A DNA stretch of 63,193 nucleotides from Phycisphaerales bacterium (GCA_029213305.1 JARGPA010000010.1:56362-119554), one strand, 5' to 3'; positions 1 to 8,586 are shown, counted from the stretch's first letter. Notes: a model not told the origin generated them from the letters alone. Numbers and translations: made by a program.

Positions 1-11
1 TGGAGAGAAAA

Positions 12-536
12 TTGTCTGAGGTCATTACAGAGACAGATCGTTTAGTGCTTCGAGCTCCTGTTCTTGAGGATATTGATCCTCTCGCATTGATGTGGTCAGA
101 TCCTGAGACGATGAAGTACATTGGAAAAACAGGACAAGGATGGACACGCGAGATGGTGGCGGAGCGCATCGAACGCGCGATCAGATTCTGCAAAGAACGC
201 GGGATGACATTTTGGACGGTTGTTGAGAAAGACTCGAACCAGATCATCGGACAAGGTGGATTAGTACCAATCGAGTTTAATGGACCCGAAATCGAACTGG
301 GGTATCGACTCGGAATTGCTCATTGGGGTAAGGGGTTCGCAACTGAAATCGCAGGCGCATCTGCGGCGTATGGATTCGAGACATTAGATTTCAATCGCTT
401 AATCGCGGTGTGTTACGCGGAGAATCTTGGATCGCGCAAGGTACTCAAGAAAGTTGGGTTCAAAGAACTCGGAGAGAGTGATCTGTACTACGACACGACA
501 ACGGTTCTCCATGAACTGATAAGAGAGCATATATGA
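12..536 (+). CDS. RimJ/RimL-type GNAT N-acetyltransferase (copy 1)
   Basis: This is a 174-residue single-domain GNAT enzyme, expected to move an acetyl group from acetyl-CoA to an amine. Visible family marks are the first strand 'ETDRLVLR' (residues 7-14), the acetyl-CoA pyrophosphate loop 'HWGKGFA' (104-110) and a late 'KVGFKELGE' segment. The start is TTG at 12, supported by GGAGAG at 2-7. The stop overlaps the next start (ATGA, 533-536), so the two acetyltransferases are translationally coupled. The gene product at 533-1060 is a close paralog (shared 'PIEFNG' and 'SDLYYDT' blocks). The substrate is unknown. The coupled glycosyltransferase downstream makes a sugar or ribosomal-protein substrate possible, but this is inference. 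Confidence 0.85.
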   Translation: MSEVITETDRLVLRAPVLEDIDPLALMWSDPETMKYIGKTGQGWTREMVAERIERAIRFCKERGMTFWTVVEKDSNQIIGQGGLVPIEFNGPEIELGYRLGIAHWGKGFATEIAGASAAYGFETLDFNRLIAVCYAENLGSRKVLKKVGFKELGESDLYYDTTTVLHELIREHI

Positions 537-1060
537 GTGCAGTCGTGTTTGAAACTGATCGGCTGCTCATCTGTGAGCCTTGCATGGATGATGTCGATGT
601 ATTTGCAGCGATGTGGGCAGATGCAGAAACGATGAAATACGTTGGAGGCGATGGACTCGGTTGGACCCATGATCGCGTGGTCAGATGGATGGAGCGACAA
701 GTAGAATGTCACAAGGCGCACCAGATGGCACAATGGACAGTCGTTCTCAAGGAATCACAAGGAGTGATCGGGCAAGGCGGATTAGAACCAATTGAGTTTA
801 ACGGCCGAGAGATTGAACTTGCGTATCAGTTCGGAAAAAAGCATTGGGGGAAGGGGTACGCGAGTGAGCTTGCAATCGCGTGTGCGGTGTATGGGTTTGA
901 ATCGCTCAACATCCATCGGTATGTCTCGATGTCGTATCCTGAGAACACAACATCGGTACGGGTGCTCGAAAAGGTTGGTTTTCAATTCATAGGAATGTCC
1001 GATTTGTATTACGATACGATGCTCAATGTGTATGAACTCAATGAACCGATAGAGGATTGA
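533..1060 (+). CDS. RimJ/RimL-type GNAT N-acetyltransferase (copy 2)
   Basis: This 175-residue GNAT protein is a tandem duplicate of the preceding gene: it keeps the same block order ('FETDRLLI', 'PIEFNGREIEL', 'HWGKGYASE', 'VGFQFIGMSDLYYDT'). The acetyl-CoA loop 'HWGKGYA' is intact, so it should be an active acetyltransferase. It starts at the ATG inside the ATGA overlap with copy 1. Its own stop TGA (1058-1060) shares a base with the ATG at 1060 of the glycosyltransferase gene, so the three genes form one tightly coupled unit. Sequence between the copies has diverged clearly, which argues for an old duplication with separate substrates. The substrate cannot be told from sequence. Confidence 0.85.
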   Translation: MSAVVFETDRLLICEPCMDDVDVFAAMWADAETMKYVGGDGLGWTHDRVVRWMERQVECHKAHQMAQWTVVLKESQGVIGQGGLEPIEFNGREIELAYQFGKKHWGKGYASELAIACAVYGFESLNIHRYVSMSYPENTTSVRVLEKVGFQFIGMSDLYYDTMLNVYELNEPIED

Positions 1061-2301
1061 TGGCGCTGACTATTTTGCATATCTCGACAAGGTTAATCCA
1101 AGGCGGTTCTCAAGAGAACACGGTTTTGTCTTGTGAAGGTCAAGCAGAGCTTGGACACGATGTGCATCTCGCGTATGGACCGATCTTTGGACCCGAGGGA
1201 TCCTACTTTGATCGCGCTAATGATTTTGTTGCGATGAATGGGAACAAGATAACGATGCACGAAGTGCCTCACATGGTGCGGCAGATATCGCCGATCGCGG
1301 ACTGGAAAGCGTATCGAGAACTCAAAGCATTGATCAAAGAGATCAACCCTGATGTGGTACACACGCATTCGTCGAAAGCAGGAGTCATCGGACGAGCAGC
1401 CGCGTGGTCTGTGTGCAAACGGAATATTAATCGTAAGCCTGCGGTCGTGCACACCATTCATGGGCCGCCGTTTCATAGGTACTTACCCAAATGGAAGAAT
1501 GCGATTTATATCTTGTCCGAACGATTCGCAGCAAAGCGTTGTCATGTAATTGCATCAGTTGCAGACGCGATGACGAATCAGTTTCGCAACGCGAAGATAG
1601 GAAAAGATGACCAGTTTGTTACTGTACGATCAGGGATGGAAACAGAGAAATTTTTGAACCCCATTGAATCCGAAACACGCGAAGCGATGCGACTCGAACT
1701 TGGGTTTGACAATGATGACTTTGTGATTGGTACTGTTGCAAGACTCGCAGAACACAAAGGGCACGACGACTTACTCGATGCGCTGGGTGACGATCTGAAA
1801 GCAAATCCTAACTGGAAACTGCTCTGGGTTGGAGATGGGTGGTGGTCCGAACGATTGCTATCTCGCGTTGATGATATGGGATTGTCTAAACAAGTCGTCG
1901 CAACTGGGTTGGTGCCGGGCCCTCGGGTCGGTGCGATGATGCGATCAATGGATGTGCTCTTACATCCCAGTTATCGTGAAGGACTCCCGAGGACAGTCCC
2001 CCAAGCTTTGTTGTGCAGCGTCCCTGTCGCCGCGAGCGATGCAGATGGAACTCGCGAAGCATGTCTTGATCCCAACTACCTGGATGAAGTGAGCGAAGAT
2101 CAAGCAACAGGTGTGTTGTTCCCAATCGGAGATATCTCTCAGATGCAAGATGGAATCCGTTGGATGCACGAACATCTTACAGAACGAAAACTCATGGGCA
2201 CTCGTGGACAAGAAATGTGTTCCAAGATGTTTTCGACTCAAACTATGGTGGATGATCTTGAAGTGGTCTACAAGCGAGCGATGGAACTCGCGAAACGATG
2301 A
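1060..2301 (+). CDS. GT4-family (GT-B fold) glycosyltransferase
   Basis: The product is a 413-residue retaining-type group 1 glycosyltransferase. The N-terminal acceptor domain begins 'LTILHISTRLIQGGSQEN', a typical GT4 GG-loop. The C-terminal nucleotide-sugar domain holds 'IGTVARLAEHKGHDDL' and the block 'SYREGLPRTVPQALL', in which the usual second Glu of the E-x7-E motif is Gln. No signal peptide or membrane helix is seen, so it acts at the cytoplasmic side, probably on a lipid-linked or sugar-nucleotide acceptor for envelope glycans. I place the start at ATG 1060 (a TTG at 1057 is in frame). It is the last gene of the coupled GNAT-GNAT-GT unit and is followed by a strong terminator. It does not resemble BshA at its N-terminus. 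Confidence 0.85.
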   Translation: MALTILHISTRLIQGGSQENTVLSCEGQAELGHDVHLAYGPIFGPEGSYFDRANDFVAMNGNKITMHEVPHMVRQISPIADWKAYRELKALIKEINPDVVHTHSSKAGVIGRAAAWSVCKRNINRKPAVVHTIHGPPFHRYLPKWKNAIYILSERFAAKRCHVIASVADAMTNQFRNAKIGKDDQFVTVRSGMETEKFLNPIESETREAMRLELGFDNDDFVIGTVARLAEHKGHDDLLDALGDDLKANPNWKLLWVGDGWWSERLLSRVDDMGLSKQVVATGLVPGPRVGAMMRSMDVLLHPSYREGLPRTVPQALLCSVPVAASDADGTREACLDPNYLDEVSEDQATGVLFPIGDISQMQDGIRWMHEHLTERKLMGTRGQEMCSKMFSTQTMVDDLEVVYKRAMELAKR

Positions 2302-2324
2302 CTGAAAATAGTGAGAACCTATAG

Positions 2325-2357
2325 AAAAACGCCGCTGGCGCTACCAGAGGCGTTTTT
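2325..2357. terminator. Bidirectional intrinsic terminator
   Basis: A long hairpin has outer arms AAAAACGCC (2325-2333) and GGCGTTTTT (2349-2357), and inner arms CTGG (2335-2338) and CCAG (2344-2347). The outer arm gives a T-run on either strand. It sits 23 bases after the glycosyltransferase stop and before the converging flavoprotein gene end at 2509, so it can end both transcripts. The rest of 2302-2508 holds no gene that I can support. Confidence 0.85.
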
Positions 2358-2508
2358 CATTTGGTCTTGTGCAACAGGTCGAACGGTTGGTTCTGCGTTG
2401 CATGGGCTGACAGTGTCAGCCGGTTACCTGACCCACCGAGTGAAATAGAACACAAAAATAGACGGATGCAAGCAAATCGTAGATATTTCCGGACTTTTCG
2501 AGTGATTC

Positions 2509-3573
2509 TTAAGACTCTTCGAGCCAGTAATCCTCTGCAGTTGCTTGGCTTACGCGATTTTGGAGCGCCGCAACTATTCGATCGACATGGATGTGGGATG
2601 TCTCGATGAACACCTTGGTGCGTTGTTGTGACCCGGCGGCCGCCGTTCCAGCGACAAACACCCCAGGGATGTTGGTCTCCATTGTTTTCAGACACATCTT
2701 GGGTTTGCGATCCTCGCCGAGAAGTTCGATTCCCAGTTGTTCAAACAATGATTGGTCCTGTTTATATCCAGTAAGCAAAAGGACAAAGTCCGCACTGACA
2801 GTGTTACCTGTGTTGAGTTCAACTGATCGTGGAGAGATAGATTCAACGGTTGAGTTTGGGATGAACTTGATTTTGTTTTTCTTGATCAGATACTCAATTT
2901 CAGGGTGCAACCAATATTTGATCCGATCAGGATCGAACGAGTCTCCTCGATACGAAACGGTGACATCTGCTCCTGCGCGAAAGAGTCGGATCGCGGCTTC
3001 GACGGCGGAGTTTTTTCCCCCGACAATCAGAACTCGTTGATTTGCATACTGATGAATATCTCCCAGGTAGTGAGAAACATGTGAGAGATTTTCGCCGGGT
3101 ACATTGAGCATTCGGGGTGTGTGCATATCCCCAATCGCAAGAACGATTCTCTTTGCGTGATAGGTTTCAGACGTTGATTGCTCTTTGGATTTGAAGTTGA
3201 CTTCTTCGGGACCTCCCACGCCGTGGAATGAACGAGAGGTTTGGACATGGAAACCGTCATCTATTTTTTCAATACTCATAACGCGCGTATATGTATTGAT
3301 TTGTAGTTGATGAGTTCCCACGACTGTCAGGAGGTAATCGAGATAGTTCTCTCGAGTTGCTTTTTCCTGATCTGGGACAACCAACGGTATCCCAGCGATT
3401 GAGATGCGCTCGGGGGATGAGAAGTACTTTGTCCCTGGCGCCCACCATTGCATTGTGGATCCGATTTGTCCAGCTTCTAGATGAGTGTACTCAAGATGAG
3501 CAGCTTTAAGAGCAGCAGCGAGTTCGATCCCGATTGGGCCTGCTCCAATAAGTGCGATGTCGGTTTGGTGCAT
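2509..3573 (-). CDS. YpdA/Bdr-like FAD- and NAD(P)-binding oxidoreductase
   Basis: This is a 354-residue two-dinucleotide-binding flavoprotein closest to YpdA (Bdr), the NADPH-dependent bacillithiol disulfide reductase of Firmicutes. It has the FAD loop 'IGAGPIG' (9-15), the YpdA-like 'WWAPGTKYFSSPERISI' region, the NADPH loop 'VLIVGGKNSAVEAA', and a C-terminal 'IPGVFVAGTAAAG'. Residue 14 is Ile, where S. aureus YpdA has its active-site Cys14 (G10-G11-G12-P13-C14-G15), so the known thiol chemistry should not work in the same way. I start at ATG 3573, because the longer upstream frame would overlap the preceding SDR gene and shows no homology. It lies 14 bases after the SDR stop and is probably co-transcribed with it. 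Confidence 0.8.
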   Translation of the reverse strand: MHQTDIALIGAGPIGIELAAALKAAHLEYTHLEAGQIGSTMQWWAPGTKYFSSPERISIAGIPLVVPDQEKATRENYLDYLLTVVGTHQLQINTYTRVMSIEKIDDGFHVQTSRSFHGVGGPEEVNFKSKEQSTSETYHAKRIVLAIGDMHTPRMLNVPGENLSHVSHYLGDIHQYANQRVLIVGGKNSAVEAAIRLFRAGADVTVSYRGDSFDPDRIKYWLHPEIEYLIKKNKIKFIPNSTVESISPRSVELNTGNTVSADFVLLLTGYKQDQSLFEQLGIELLGEDRKPKMCLKTMETNIPGVFVAGTAAAGSQQRTKVFIETSHIHVDRIVAALQNRVSQATAEDYWLEES

Positions 3574-3587
3574 GATATAAAGTTCTG

Positions 3588-4607
3588 TTAAGCCTGCGAT
3601 GTACTCAACGCTTGAACGATTTCGATTATTCGTTCTGGTTTCATTCCTGCTTTGAGTTCGGGTGATCCCCGATCTACATCCCATTGATGGATTGCTTTCA
3701 TTGTGTCTTCAAGCGGGCGATTCTTGAGTCCTGACGAGAGCGCTTTTGATGATGAAATTGCGTGCATGTACTGAGATTCATCGGGGAGCCAAGTCGGGAT
3801 ATCAACCCATCGTTGGACATCTTGCGACGAGATCCAATCTTGATCTGCTTGAATGAGATTTGTTTTTGATCCGAGTGCATTGTGCGAACGCGTAATGAAC
3901 TCATGGAGTGTCAGTTCTGTTTCTGGGCCGGTCGTGTTGAATATCCCAGTAATCTTGTTAGTCGCGCAATGCAAGAAAAACGCTGCAAGATCTCGCGAAT
4001 CAATAAAACTTGCATGTCCTGCGGGATCATTTGGGATTACAAGATTGTCTTGAGTTGTGAGCATCCGCGCCCACCAAGTAACGCGATCGGTAGGGTCGTT
4101 AGGTCCAGCGATGACACATGGCCGTGGGATGCAATGGTTTGTTGGGAATGCGTCAATCACTACTTGTTCGCAAAGAACTTTTAGACCGCCGTATGTTTCG
4201 CCGTTCACTTCTTCAACAGTTGGGTCGCCGAGGACGATCTTCTTGGAGTCTTCATTAAGTGGAAGAGATTGAGGATCTTTGTCGTAGACTGAGATCGTTG
4301 AGATAAAGATGTAGAGATCAGTTGCATCTTTGAGTAACTCGCACGCGGATTTTGTCACGCGTGGGGTATATCCACACATGTCGACAACTGCATCGAATCG
4401 TTCTCCTGAGTCGATGAGTTCTTTGATCCGATCGAGGCCATCGCCTTTTTCTGGATCACGATCTCCAATGAGTCTTCGGACTTGTGATGGGAGACCTGGA
4501 TCTTGTTTAGATCGATGAAGCAATGTGATCTGATGACCTGAGTTGACGGCGAGTTCGACGAATGCGCGGCCACTGAATTGCGTGCCGCCGAGGACGAGTA
4601 TGTTCAT
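3588..4607 (-). CDS. NAD(P)-dependent extended SDR (epimerase/dehydratase family)
   Basis: The product is a 339-residue cytosolic short-chain dehydrogenase/reductase of the extended type. The Rossmann loop is 'VLGGTQFSG' (residues 5-13). The Asp-Met-Cys-Gly-Tyr patch and the catalytic-like Tyr in 'GETYGGLKVLCE' (Y-x3-K) are visible. The C-terminal half ('DIPTWLPDE') resembles the Tat-exported SDR at 19788-20981, so the two are paralogs in different compartments. There is no Shine-Dalgarno sequence before ATG 4607, but TATCCT lies five bases upstream, consistent with a leaderless transcript. It is the first gene of a probable two-gene operon with the YpdA-like flavoprotein. The substrate is unknown; a nucleotide sugar is possible. 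Confidence 0.8.
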   Translation of the reverse strand: MNILVLGGTQFSGRAFVELAVNSGHQITLLHRSKQDPGLPSQVRRLIGDRDPEKGDGLDRIKELIDSGERFDAVVDMCGYTPRVTKSACELLKDATDLYIFISTISVYDKDPQSLPLNEDSKKIVLGDPTVEEVNGETYGGLKVLCEQVVIDAFPTNHCIPRPCVIAGPNDPTDRVTWWARMLTTQDNLVIPNDPAGHASFIDSRDLAAFFLHCATNKITGIFNTTGPETELTLHEFITRSHNALGSKTNLIQADQDWISSQDVQRWVDIPTWLPDESQYMHAISSSKALSSGLKNRPLEDTMKAIHQWDVDRGSPELKAGMKPERIIEIVQALSTSQA

Positions 4608-4612
4608 GTGTG

Positions 4613-4618
4613 AGGATA
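4613..4618 (-). promoter_or_regulatory. Candidate -10 element of a leaderless promoter (SDR)
   Basis: TATCCT on the minus strand ends five bases before ATG 4607, and no Shine-Dalgarno sequence is present. This is one of a set of similarly placed TAnnnT hexamers in the window. Confidence 0.4.
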
Positions 4619-4705
4619 TGAGGGGCGATGGTGTTAGTTGCGAAATGGAAAATTTTGTGACGAATCTCTCATTTTCTGAAACGAGGGCGCTGGATTTACG
4701 TATAT

Positions 4706-4715
4706 AGTATATACT
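4706..4715 (+). promoter_or_regulatory. Palindromic AT-rich promoter region
   Basis: AGTATATACT is a perfect 10-base palindrome, and its right part, TATACT (4710-4715), makes a good -10 hexamer for the membrane protein gene starting at 4748. The expected start of transcription near 4722 would leave a short leader that carries GGAG. The region separates two divergent operons. Confidence 0.4.
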
Positions 4716-4747
4716 AAGTTAGTGTTTACTTGCACTTGGAGCGGATC

Positions 4748-5155
4748 ATGCTTAATCTCGCATTTGGATGGATATGGATCACGGCTGGGTTTCTTTCTGG
4801 GGCTCTGCTCGGGATGGGGTTCCACAAAGAGCAATTCATGGGTGGATACGTGAGTTGGAAACGAAGACTTGCTCGTCTAGGTCATATCGCATTCTTTGGG
4901 ACAGGGTTTCTCAATGTACTTGTGGGGTTGAGTGAGATGATGTTGGATAATTCTCAGATCAATACATGGATTTGGAACACGATGTCGTGGTCGTTCATCG
5001 TCGGTGCCATCGCGATGCCCGTTTGTTGCTTCATCGCGGCGAGATGGATGAAAGCGAAATCAATCTTCGTGTTCCCAGTGATCGCGCTTAGCGCTGGGGG
5101 TGTATTGATGTCACTCATCGTTGGTGTTGCATTTTTAAGGGAGATACCACTATGA
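4748..5155 (+). CDS. Small four-helix membrane protein coupled to radical SAM gene
   Basis: This is a 135-residue integral membrane protein with about four hydrophobic helices (roughly residues 4-22, 41-62, 77-97 and 104-130) separated by short charged loops ('HKEQF', 'SWKRRLAR'). I do not recognise a named family. The start is ATG 4748, six bases after GGAG (4738-4741); a TTG at 4730 is in frame but has no ribosome site. The stop overlaps the next start in ATGA (5152-5155), so its synthesis is coupled to the radical SAM protein. A role in anchoring or supplying a membrane-located substrate for that enzyme is inference only. Confidence 0.75.
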   Translation: MLNLAFGWIWITAGFLSGALLGMGFHKEQFMGGYVSWKRRLARLGHIAFFGTGFLNVLVGLSEMMLDNSQINTWIWNTMSWSFIVGAIAMPVCCFIAARWMKAKSIFVFPVIALSAGGVLMSLIVGVAFLREIPL

Positions 5156-6456
5156 GAGTTGGATTCATCGCAATGAGCGGCGTGCGAGTACAGGATGCTG
5201 AACTTATGAAGCTCGGGCTTACCCTCCCTGGGTTTGTTGAACGATCGGAAGTGATTGCGTCGTTACCGAGTTTGTCGTTGCTCACACTCGCAGCGCTCAC
5301 CCCGGATCATATTGAGATTTCATATCACGAAGTTGACGACATCAATCGTGATTTAGTTCCTGATCTTGGATTTGATCTTGTCGCGATTTCAACGATGACT
5401 GCGCAAGCGCTTGAAGCATATGAACTCGCGGATCGATTCCGTGCTTCTGGGGTTCATGTTGTCATGGGTGGATTGCACGCGACATGTATCCCTGATGAAT
5501 GCGCATTGCACGCGGATTGTGTTGTTGTCGGCGAAGGAGAGCCAATTTGGGCGCGATTACTAGAAGACTATCGAATGGGTGAACTCAAAGATCGGTACGA
5601 CTCAGATGGGGAGTACTGTATGGACGATGCGCCGATGCCTCGGTTTGATTTGCTTGATGTGAATAGGTACAACCGAATTACTGTGCAGACTACGCGTGGG
5701 TGTCCGCATAAGTGTGATTTTTGTGCGTCGTCAATTATGTTAACAAGTGGATACAAAGTAAAACCTACTGAAAAAGTGATCTCTGAGATCCGTGCGATCA
5801 AGAAGATTTGGAATAGGCCTTTCATTGAACTCGCGGATGATAACTCCTTTGCAAGTAAAGCAAAGGCTTACGAGTTGCTCGAGGCGATGATCCCAGAACG
5901 AGTTCGATGGTTCACAGAGTGTGATGTGTCGATCGCAAAGGATGAAAAGTTACTGCGTTTGATGAAGAAAGCAGGTTGTAGACAAGTATTGGTAGGGCTC
6001 GAATCTCCAAACGCGATAGGACTTGATGGGATCGAAACGAACTCAAACTGGAAACTTGCGCAATATCCAAAGTATGAAGACGCAGTAAGGACGATTCAAT
6101 CACATGGGATCACAGTAATTGGTTGCTTTGTACTCGGACTCGATGGACAGACACCAGATTCGTTCGACGCGGTGTACGACTTTGCAAAGCGAACAAGCCT
6201 TTACGATGTACAAGTGACATTGCAGACCCCGTTTCCAGGAACTGGACTGTATCGTCGATTGGAAGATGCAGGACGACTAACCCATCCAGGGCAATGGGAT
6301 CGATGCACACTCTTTGATTTAAACTATGAACCGATCGGGATGTCCGTAGAAGAGCTTCAGTCTGGGTTTCGGAACTTGGTATCGCGTTTGTATACTCCCG
6401 AGTTTGTTCATGCACGAAGAACTGGATTTCATCAAGGATTGCGTAAATCTGGTTGA
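5152..6456 (+). CDS. B12-binding-domain radical SAM protein
   Basis: The product is a 434-residue class-B-type radical SAM protein. The N-terminal ~150 residues form a cobalamin-binding-like Rossmann domain ('DLVAISTMTAQALEAYELA', 'VVMGGLHATCIPDE') but lack the D-x-H-x2-G motif for base-off B12. The radical SAM core follows with the cluster motif C184-x3-C188-x2-C191 ('GCPHKCDFC') and 'FIELADDNSF' and 'QVLVGLESP' strands typical of the elp3/MiaB-like barrel. There is no signal peptide. The start is fixed by the ATGA overlap with the upstream membrane protein gene. The reaction is unknown; methyl or carbon-skeleton transfer on a membrane lipid or pigment would fit the pairing but is not shown. 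Confidence 0.85.
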   Translation: MRVGFIAMSGVRVQDAELMKLGLTLPGFVERSEVIASLPSLSLLTLAALTPDHIEISYHEVDDINRDLVPDLGFDLVAISTMTAQALEAYELADRFRASGVHVVMGGLHATCIPDECALHADCVVVGEGEPIWARLLEDYRMGELKDRYDSDGEYCMDDAPMPRFDLLDVNRYNRITVQTTRGCPHKCDFCASSIMLTSGYKVKPTEKVISEIRAIKKIWNRPFIELADDNSFASKAKAYELLEAMIPERVRWFTECDVSIAKDEKLLRLMKKAGCRQVLVGLESPNAIGLDGIETNSNWKLAQYPKYEDAVRTIQSHGITVIGCFVLGLDGQTPDSFDAVYDFAKRTSLYDVQVTLQTPFPGTGLYRRLEDAGRLTHPGQWDRCTLFDLNYEPIGMSVEELQSGFRNLVSRLYTPEFVHARRTGFHQGLRKSG

Positions 6457-6567
6457 ATCAGCTTTGAGTGATCTCAATCAGGATCCAGGGGGTATACAGT
6501 GGAGTCAATATCGCGTGCGCGAACGCTTGCGAATGGTTTAGATGATGATTTAGAAGGACGAATACCT

Positions 6568-6969
6568 ATGAATATCACCCTTGAACAAGCAATGCATGTG
6601 ATCGCGGCGGCACGCTCGAAATCAGAAGAGCTGGGGACCAAGATGGATATCGCAGTGATTGATTCAGGTATGAATCTTACTGCATTTGCTCGTGAAGACG
6701 GTGCTTGGCTCGGTTCGATTGATATTGCGATGAAGAAAGCAAAGACGGCTCGCAGTTTCAACATGAATACAGGTGCAATCGGAGAACTCTCACAACCAGG
6801 TGGTCCATTGTTCAATATTGAGCATTCAAATGATGGATTGATCACATTCCCAGGTGGTGTCCCAATCACAAATAGCGCCGGCGAAATCATCGGGGCGATC
6901 GGGGTTTCGGGTAGTTCTGTCGAGAATGATCACGCAGTCGCAGTTGCAGGCGCCGAATCTGGATTCTAA
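6568..6969 (+). CDS. GlcG/HbpS family (DUF336) protein
   Basis: This is a 133-residue single-domain protein of the GlcG/HbpS family, small octamer-forming proteins that in some bacteria bind haem or act as redox-sensor partners. Family marks are '[19 protein letters not shown]', '[20 protein letters not shown]', '[12 protein letters not shown]', and the glycine-rich end '[19 protein letters not shown]'. The start is ATG 6568, preceded by GAAGGA at 6553-6558; the GTG at 6499 would add 23 unconserved residues. There is no signal peptide, so the protein is cytosolic. Neighbours give no firm functional hint. The specific ligand cannot be stated. Confidence 0.85.
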   Translation: MNITLEQAMHVIAAARSKSEELGTKMDIAVIDSGMNLTAFAREDGAWLGSIDIAMKKAKTARSFNMNTGAIGELSQPGGPLFNIEHSNDGLITFPGGVPITNSAGEIIGAIGVSGSSVENDHAVAVAGAESGF

Positions 6970-7156
6970 ATTCGAGTTTGATCCTCAGATCTGGTCCTTA
7001 CATTGACGGACTCGTCTGTGAATTTGCTCGATTCATCAAAAAGACAAGGGAATGCGTCCAAGTTGAATCGTCCTGATGAGCACGATCGGGGTTGATGACG
7101 CTAGAATCGTGTCAAGATGCTCCCAGATGGAGCGGCGATCAATTGGAGTGATATCA

Positions 7157-8548
7157 ATGCCCAAGAAGACCTGGGAAAACACACTGACTCAACACCATCT
7201 CCTGAAGCGGATTCCGACCGCGCCATTTGGGAATATCCGAGATCGACATATCGTCAAATATGACGAATATGTCAAGACTGGAGGTTACGAGGGGTTGCGA
7301 AAAGCGTTGACGATGAAGCCGACGGATGTGACGAGTCAGGTTAAAGACTCTGTTCTTCGTGGTCGCGGCGGCGCGGGATTCCCAACGGGTCTCAAATGGA
7401 CATTTCTCCCAGATCCCGATGGTGGACAGCGCTATCTTGCAATCAATGCGGATGAGTCTGAACCCGGAACTTTTAAGGATCGTCTGTTGATGGACTTCGA
7501 TCCTCATGGACTTCTTGAGGGGATCGCGATTTGTATGTACGCGTGTCGATTAAACAAAGCGTACATCTTCATTCGCGGCGAGTATCACCATCAGGCGCAT
7601 GTGCTCGAAGAAGCGATCAAAGAAGCATACGAAAATGGTATCTTCGGTGAAAAAGGTTTGCTCAACCAAGCGGGCGTGTCAGGTGATCCATTCGTCGGCG
7701 ATTGTTATGTACATCGCGGCGCAGGCGCGTATATCTGTGGCGAAGAAACGGCACTTCTCGAAGGAATTGAAGGTAAACGCGGATGGCCGAGAATCAAACC
7801 GCCTTTCCCAGCGCTCAAAGGATTGTTTGATCGTCCAACGATTATCAATAATGTCGAAACACTTGCGCATCTTCCATTCATTATGAGTGAAGGTTCAGAA
7901 GCATTCATGGAGCAAGGTGTCGAATCAAGCATCGGCGGGCCACCATCGTTTGGAACCAAGTTGATGGGTGTTTCGGGTCATGTCGAAAAACCAGGATGCT
8001 ATGAGCTTGATCTTGGAATTCCGCTACGCAAACTCGTCGAGGATTACTGCGGCGGGATGCGCAACGGGAAGAAGTTCAAAGGCGCAATCCCCGGCGGCGT
8101 ATCAATGGGTATTCTTGGTCCTGACCAGTACGACGCAGAGATGGATTTCGACATTGGTAGAAAGTACGATGTGCTTGGATTGGGGACCTCGGGTCCAACG
8201 GTCTTCGACGAAGATACAGACATGGTGTCTGTTGCACGAAACATTGCTCGGTTCTACAAGCACGAGAGCTGTGGACAGTGCACCCCGTGTCGTGAAGGTT
8301 CGGGATGGTTGTACCAGATTATGACTCGCATTGAAGCAGGCGACGCGAAAACCAAGGATTTAGATTTGGCGATGGAAGTCGCAAAGTCGATGGGGTCCAT
8401 GCCTGGAACGACAATCTGCGGGTTGGCTGATGGTAACAACTGGGCGGCGCGGACGATCATGGAAAAATATCGCAGTGAGTTTGAATCGCGAGTTGCTCGT
8501 ACATTCGTTCCTGTGACGATTGATATGGCTGCATTGAGCGGTGCCTGA
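7157..8548 (+). CDS. nuoF: NADH-quinone oxidoreductase subunit F (NuoF)
   Basis: This 463-residue protein is the NADH-binding, FMN-carrying 51-kDa subunit of complex I. It shows the FMN loop 'RGRGGAGFPTG' (68-78), the NADH motif 'GAGAYICGEETALLE', and the N3-cluster motif 'CGQCTPCREG' with a fourth Cys in 'TTICGLADG'. Length is slightly above the usual 420-445. The start is ATG 7157 with GGAG at 7144-7147; upstream in-frame codons lack a ribosome site. No nuoE, nuoG or other complex I gene lies in the window, so nuoF is a stand-alone gene here. The 187 bases before it hold no recognisable gene. It could also belong to a related NAD-dependent hydrogenase or formate dehydrogenase, but the length and lack of a ferredoxin-like extension favour NuoF. 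Confidence 0.9.
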   Translation: MPKKTWENTLTQHHLLKRIPTAPFGNIRDRHIVKYDEYVKTGGYEGLRKALTMKPTDVTSQVKDSVLRGRGGAGFPTGLKWTFLPDPDGGQRYLAINADESEPGTFKDRLLMDFDPHGLLEGIAICMYACRLNKAYIFIRGEYHHQAHVLEEAIKEAYENGIFGEKGLLNQAGVSGDPFVGDCYVHRGAGAYICGEETALLEGIEGKRGWPRIKPPFPALKGLFDRPTIINNVETLAHLPFIMSEGSEAFMEQGVESSIGGPPSFGTKLMGVSGHVEKPGCYELDLGIPLRKLVEDYCGGMRNGKKFKGAIPGGVSMGILGPDQYDAEMDFDIGRKYDVLGLGTSGPTVFDEDTDMVSVARNIARFYKHESCGQCTPCREGSGWLYQIMTRIEAGDAKTKDLDLAMEVAKSMGSMPGTTICGLADGNNWAARTIMEKYRSEFESRVARTFVPVTIDMAALSGA

Positions 8549-8586
8549 TTCGTTTGTTAAGCGATTAAGATGACTTGATAAAAAAA

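Noticed and set aside
1060..2301. GT4 enzyme as BshA of a bacillithiol pathway, given the YpdA-like neighbour
   Set aside because: The N-terminus and donor-site motifs do not look like BshA, a terminator separates the genes, and the YpdA-like protein lacks its key Cys.
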